Source: CBDANO01 sp965197665 (lineage in GTDB: Bacteria > Chloroflexota > Dehalococcoidia > Lucifugimonadales > UBA3495). From it: a stretch of DNA of 64,000 nt. The stretch spans positions 1,364,001-1,428,000 of the forward strand of contig CBDANO010000005.1 of assembly GCA_965197665.1 (NCBI GenBank), written 5' to 3'. Each line of letters begins with the position of its first letter. The first letter of the stretch is position 1. The position numbers were made by a program, and so were the translations under genes. Below the pieces are notes generated by a model. That model worked only from the letters and a program-made list of their open reading frames with translations, made no database searches and had not been told where the DNA came from. Of the stretch, positions 61,865-64,000 are shown in pieces.

Positions 61865-62656
61865 ATGGTCAGATTAGGCGGCACAGCCACAGCTTCTCAC
61901 ATGGCTGCTTTCCAGGGCATTGAAGCTCACTTCAAGCGCCAAGGCATCGACATCGATTGGGTGATGTACTCCGACGACCAAGCCGTGGTAGACGCTTTTG
62001 TCGCGGGGGAAATCGACCTAGCCTGGAACGGGCCTCTGAACTACCTCAGGATTCGCCGGAACTTGGAAGAACCCTGCCGGGTAATCGCGATGCGGGACGT
62101 GGACTTCGACTTCGTGACCCATTTCATAGCCCGGTCCGACTCCCCCATCATCACGTTGGAAGACCTGATCGGCAAGCGGGTCGCTTTCGGCAGCCGGGGA
62201 TCGGTGGAAACGGGCCTACTGGCGCACCACTTTTTGAAAGAAGCGGGCATTGATTCAAAGCGAGACTTGGCGGCCGCCACTTTTTACGAAGAGCGTCAAT
62301 CCGGCCCCGGTTGGGACCTAAAAGACGTGGTCGACCGGGTGGCGTCCGGAGAGTATGACGCCGGCGCCGTAAGCGGGCGCGGTCTGGAAGACCTAAACTC
62401 CCAGGGCTACGCGCCGCCGGAGAAGTTCCGAATATTCTGGTCCAGCCCCGGTTATAGCCACTGTTGTTTCACCGCCCAAGCAAACCTGCCGCCGGCCCTG
62501 TATCGCCGGCTGGAAGACGCCTTCATTTCGGTGAACGCCAGCGAGCCTGTGGGCAAGTCCATACTGGAAGCGGAGGCCTGCGGCAGCTTGGCCCCCGGCA
62601 TTTCAGAGGGATGGGACATACTGGAAAAAGCGGCGGAGGCAGAGGGCCTGCTCTGA
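61865..62656 (+). CDS. PhnD/NMT1-like solute-binding-fold protein without a signal peptide
   Basis: 263 residues. VRLGGTATASHMAAFQGIEA, then FVAGEIDLAWNGPLNYLRI, ITLEDLIGKRVAFGSRGSVE and YDAGAVSGRGLEDL are typical of the PhnD/NMT1 periplasmic-binding fold that usually feeds an ABC transporter. No signal peptide or lipobox is present and no ABC genes follow, so it is probably cytoplasmic. It could be an enzyme of this fold (as in thiamine pyrimidine or menaquinone synthesis) or a ligand sensor. TAGGGAGG precedes the ATG, and it follows the aminotransferase by 42 bp. Confidence 0.75.
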   Translation: MVRLGGTATASHMAAFQGIEAHFKRQGIDIDWVMYSDDQAVVDAFVAGEIDLAWNGPLNYLRIRRNLEEPCRVIAMRDVDFDFVTHFIARSDSPIITLEDLIGKRVAFGSRGSVETGLLAHHFLKEAGIDSKRDLAAATFYEERQSGPGWDLKDVVDRVASGEYDAGAVSGRGLEDLNSQGYAPPEKFRIFWSSPGYSHCCFTAQANLPPALYRRLEDAFISVNASEPVGKSILEAEACGSLAPGISEGWDILEKAAEAEGLL

Positions 62657-62678
62657 CCCGCGCGCCGGGCAAGCCGGT

Positions 62679-63629
62679 TCAGCCGTTGTCCGGCCCGCCG
62701 GGAGCATTCCTTAGAATATCGTCCAGCGCCTTGTCCAACGCCGGGTCAAGCTCGACAGCTTCCTCAAAGGGATGATAGCTATAGTCCCACCTGGCCCGGT
62801 CGATGATCTCCTTGGCGCCAGGGTTGGATGACCCGATTCGCTCCAGGGTTTCCGCCAGTTCGCGGGACTCGGATTCCCCCAACGTCATCAATTCGGTCAA
62901 GCTAATATCCAAGTTGAACATTGACCTCAGCCTACGCATGATGTCATAGAAGGACCGGTGGTCCCGGTTGATTCCCACGGAGTCGATATTACCGGCAAGA
63001 AAGGGGTACATGGGGGCCATAGCGCCGAGGCGGAACACTTCGAAGTCCGTGTACTGGTAATGGGCCATGGTCACCAAGGCCATACCGATGGTCGGACCGT
63101 TCCTACTCTGGCTGCCATAGTTGGAAAACCGCAACCCGTACTTTTCCAGATGCTCCTTCATGTGCGGGTGGCTGAAGGTACAAGATACACTCCGCTCCAG
63201 TTCGGGTGGCGCCGCGCCGTTGTACCCCTCGACAGCAACGGTTTGGGAAACCCCCAATTCTTTCAGGGTTTGGAAGAAAGCCTGGCCATAAATATTTATG
63301 CCAAGCCAAGGCTCCTCTCCCAAGAATAGAATCAAGCCGTTTCCCGCGTCATAGAAGTTGTTTTCTCTCGCCATTCCACCGGCGGGAAGGCCGTCCTGGT
63401 ACGCGGCGGCGGGGCGGTACATATCGTGGGTCCCCGGAACCTGGAACGGGTAACACAGCTTGGAGACTTCCGGCCCCATTTCGCCGATATGACGGGCATG
63501 GGTCTGGTCGATCAAGTACCGGGGCAAACCGCTGGAGATCTCGCCGCCGTCGGACCATTGACGCTTCCATCCGGCGATCAAGTAGGTGGCCGGCGGCTTC
63601 TCCCGAAGGATGACTAGCTCGTCGCTCAT
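62679..63629 (-). CDS. PAC2-like protein, divergent
   Basis: 316 residues. YLIAGWKRQWSDGGEISSGLPRYLI (first part), GLILFLGEEPWLG, TVAVEGYNGAAPPELERSVS and the closing SMFNLDISLTELMTLGESES follow the PAC2 order of core beta strand, GYxGxxP region and C-terminal helix. The first PAC2 gene at 41082 is closer to the family norm. It lies convergent with the PhnD-like gene, 23 bp from its stop. The family call is moderate. Confidence 0.6.
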   Translation of the reverse strand: MSDELVILREKPPATYLIAGWKRQWSDGGEISSGLPRYLIDQTHARHIGEMGPEVSKLCYPFQVPGTHDMYRPAAAYQDGLPAGGMARENNFYDAGNGLILFLGEEPWLGINIYGQAFFQTLKELGVSQTVAVEGYNGAAPPELERSVSCTFSHPHMKEHLEKYGLRFSNYGSQSRNGPTIGMALVTMAHYQYTDFEVFRLGAMAPMYPFLAGNIDSVGINRDHRSFYDIMRRLRSMFNLDISLTELMTLGESESRELAETLERIGSSNPGAKEIIDRARWDYSYHPFEEAVELDPALDKALDDILRNAPGGPDNG

Positions 63630-63796
63630 TTAGCTCCGCGAATGACCTTGGGAAGAATAGGACAACGCCTATTTTGACAGAGAGTGCGGCCGTTCGCAAA
63701 CCGCCCGGCAATCCGGGCCGCCGCATTTACGTAGCTCCTAAGGGCATTCGTTGCGCGGCCCCGACGGTAACGCTTGCTGTAAAGCAATTCGCCGTC

Positions 63797-63826
63797 TTGA
63801 CACCGGAAATGGGCCTTCAATAAGAT
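63797..63826 (+). promoter_or_regulatory. tRNA-Arg promoter
   Basis: A perfect TTGACA (63797-63802), 18 bp and TAAGAT (63821-63826). Start of transcription near 63833, about 46 bases before the tRNA. Confidence 0.65.
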
Positions 63827-63878
63827 GGTTCAAGCCACTTCCGCGTACGGGGAGGAATTGGGAACGTGGTTCACGTGT

Positions 63879-63954
63879 GTCCCAGTAGCTCAGGGGACAG
63901 AGCGGCTGCCTTCTAAGCAGCGGGTCGCGGGTTCGAATCCTGCCTGGGACGCCA
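63879..63954 (+). tRNA. tRNA-Arg (TCT), CCA encoded
   Basis: Acceptor GTCCCAG with CTGGGAC, D-stem GCTC/GAGC, anticodon stem GCTGC/GCAGC with loop CTTCTAA (anticodon TCT), T-arm GCGGG TTCGAAT CCTGC, discriminator G, encoded CCA. Confidence 0.95.
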
Positions 63955-64000
63955 CTACAACTCCACGTTAATAGACGCTTTCCGGGGACGGCGGAGCGTT

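Overview
The window reads as a high-GC bacterial chromosome segment, most likely from the Chloroflexota and plausibly from the marine SAR202/Dehalococcoidia-like groups. This placement is inferred from the gene mix and has not been tested by a search. The mix includes an arsenite-oxidase-like molybdoenzyme end, a nickel superoxide dismutase, SelB with a selenocysteine protein, siroheme-route haem genes, NurA, LLM-class oxidoreductases, PAC2 proteins and many TTG/GTG starts. Genes are dense, mostly housekeeping, and lie on both strands in short operons. There are four tRNAs (Ile-GAT, Glu-TTC, Asp-GTC, Arg-TCT), no rRNA, no CRISPR array and no recognisable insertion sequence.

Layout. 1-489 is the 3' end of an AioA-like gene. 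0.6-2.7 kb holds two PAP2 membrane phosphatase paralogues and 3.0-4.2 kb a radical SAM/SPASM enzyme. 4.2-5.1 kb is a gene-poor gap with a perfect 40-bp palindrome. 5.1-10.4 kb carries phoU, a second radical SAM protein, a ChlI-like AAA+ ATPase, a YkvA protein, hemW and a truncated DUF6883 fragment. 10.4-14.8 kb has selB, a NurA-domain gene and a zinc-metalloprotease-like gene whose 3' end runs antisense into the NurA gene. 15.0-25.3 kb has purQ, yqeY and purA, then a minus-strand block rpsO-pnp-dapB-asd-FAD oxidase-dapA. 25.5-28.2 kb has a secreted repeat protein and sodN. 28.3-34.6 kb is a haem block: regulator, ahbA-ahbB fusion, precorrin-2 dehydrogenase, hemC, cobA-hemD fusion, hemB. 34.8-37.1 kb has pcm, mscS and tRNA-Ile. 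37.1-40.7 kb has a 20-G homopolymer followed by an MMPL transporter and an MpaB-type oxygenase gene. 41-50.4 kb has PAC2, nth, argC, tRNA-Glu, ybeY-dnaX-ybaB-recR-recO and a biotin carboxylase/biotin carrier pair. 50.4-54.4 kb has an M24-fold gene followed by glycine-reductase-type grdE- and grdB-like genes. 54.5-64 kb has an MBL-fold hydrolase, tRNA-Asp, a lipoprotein, a two-component system, and a cluster of LLM oxidoreductase, class-III aminotransferase, PhnD-like and PAC2-like genes, then tRNA-Arg.

The strongest special finding is at 53079-54407. The grdB-like gene is interrupted at codon 350 by an in-frame TGA, the reading frame continues 92 codons with GrdB-like sequence, and a compact bacterial-SECIS-like hairpin follows the TGA. 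The elongation factor needed to decode it, SelB, lies in the same window at 10.4 kb. The gene sits with a grdE-like partner and an M24-fold protein that lacks the usual metal ligands, but without grdA, grdC or grdD. This suggests a non-canonical use of the B-component selenoprotein.

The haem block encodes the steps from 5-aminolaevulinate through uroporphyrinogen III and siroheme to decarboxylated siroheme. This implies haem synthesis by the siroheme (Ahb) branch. Several promoters read by eye share an extended -10 element (TGn before the hexamer), and two of them (pcm and PAC2) are near copies.
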